Below, piece by piece: positions 12,728 through 12,828 of a DNA stretch of 12,828 nucleotides. The position numbers and the translations under genes were made by a program. The stretch covers positions 1 through 12,828 of the forward strand of contig JAMPXR010000027.1 of assembly GCA_023701085.1 (NCBI GenBank), in the 5' to 3' direction. Below the pieces are notes generated by a model. It ran no database searches and was not told the origin of the DNA. It saw only the letters and a program-made list of their open reading frames with translations. The stretch is from Ramlibacter sp. Its GTDB lineage: Bacteria; Pseudomonadota; Gammaproteobacteria; Burkholderiales; Burkholderiaceae_C. Position 1 is the first letter of the stretch, and the number at the start of each line of letters is the position of its first letter.

Positions 12728-12828
12728 ATGACCACGACTGCATCCCGGCTGGCGGAACTGAGAAAAAGCTACGAGCGCGCCGAGCTGAGCGAGGAGGCTT
12801 CGCACGCCGATCCGCTCAAGCAATTCGA
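12728..12828 (+). CDS. pdxH: Pyridoxamine 5'-phosphate oxidase, N-terminal part, cut by window edge
   Basis: FMN-dependent oxidase converting pyridoxamine or pyridoxine 5'-phosphate to pyridoxal 5'-phosphate in the cytoplasm. Only the first 33 codons are present, ending LSEEASHADPLKQF. The LAELRKSYERAELSEEASHADPLKQF pattern is the typical PdxH start (LRxSYExxxLxExxxxxxPxxQF), in which the Arg/Tyr region contributes to substrate binding at the re-face loop. ATG 12728 has only a weak ribosome binding site (GCGAGAA) that lies inside a potential hairpin at 12694-12723. It diverges from xdhC. The identification rests on a short stretch, but the match to the family's N-terminal pattern is good. Confidence 0.85.
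   Translation, partial: MTTTASRLAELRKSYERAELSEEASHADPLKQF

Noticed and set aside
1..12828. Insertion sequences, tRNA, attachment sites or phage genes that would explain the scars
   Set aside because: No transposase motif, terminal inverted repeats, cloverleaf or integrase was seen anywhere in the window.

Overview
The window is GC-rich, densely coded chromosomal DNA from a Gram-negative bacterium. The evidence is an RND pump with an AcrA-type lipoprotein adaptor, a periplasmic CuZn superoxide dismutase and a near-textbook proteobacterial GloA. Protein similarity recalled from memory, plus -10-like elements sitting just upstream of ATG codons, suggest a betaproteobacterium of the Burkholderiales, perhaps Alcaligenaceae (Bordetella/Achromobacter-like). 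That placement is inference.

Layout. (1) 1-3321: a multidrug efflux module. An RND permease (minus strand, cut by the window start) and its lipoprotein adaptor diverge from a TetR/AcrR-type repressor. A perfect 24-bp palindrome fills the promoter region between them. (2) 3371-3888: a gene graveyard. The N-terminal third of a LysR regulator is joined head-on to about 70 codons of a BadF/BcrA-type acyl-CoA dehydratase activase on the opposite strand. (3) 3898-4290: intact glyoxalase I (gloA), followed by a strong hairpin. (4) 4338-8125: a tightly overlapping operon of TetR regulator, HlyD-type adaptor, FtsX-like ABC permease and ABC ATPase, which looks like a self-regulated MacAB/DevBCA-type exporter without its own outer-membrane channel gene. 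(5) 8314-8778: a DoxX-family membrane protein with a 17-bp palindrome just upstream. (6) 8891-9690, minus strand: KDPG aldolase (eda), preceded by only the C-terminal tail of edd, a decayed edd-eda operon. (7) 9796-11091: a ChaC-type gamma-glutamylcyclotransferase and sodC, the latter with a clear sigma70-like promoter. (8) 11129-12648, minus strand: a MocA-like nucleotidyltransferase and an XdhC-family protein, overlapping by 4 bp. (9) 12728-end: the start of pdxH, divergent from xdhC.

Functional themes are export (two efflux systems, each with a TetR repressor), detoxification and redox defence (GloA, ChaC, SodC, DoxX) and molybdenum-cofactor maturation (XdhC, MocA). No mobile element, CRISPR array, tRNA or rRNA was seen. 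No clearly novel system stands out. The points most worth a second look are the LysR/activase scar, the edd remnant, the palindromic operator with mirrored -10 elements, the tandem-repeat tail of the RND adaptor and the uncharacterised ABC exporter operon.
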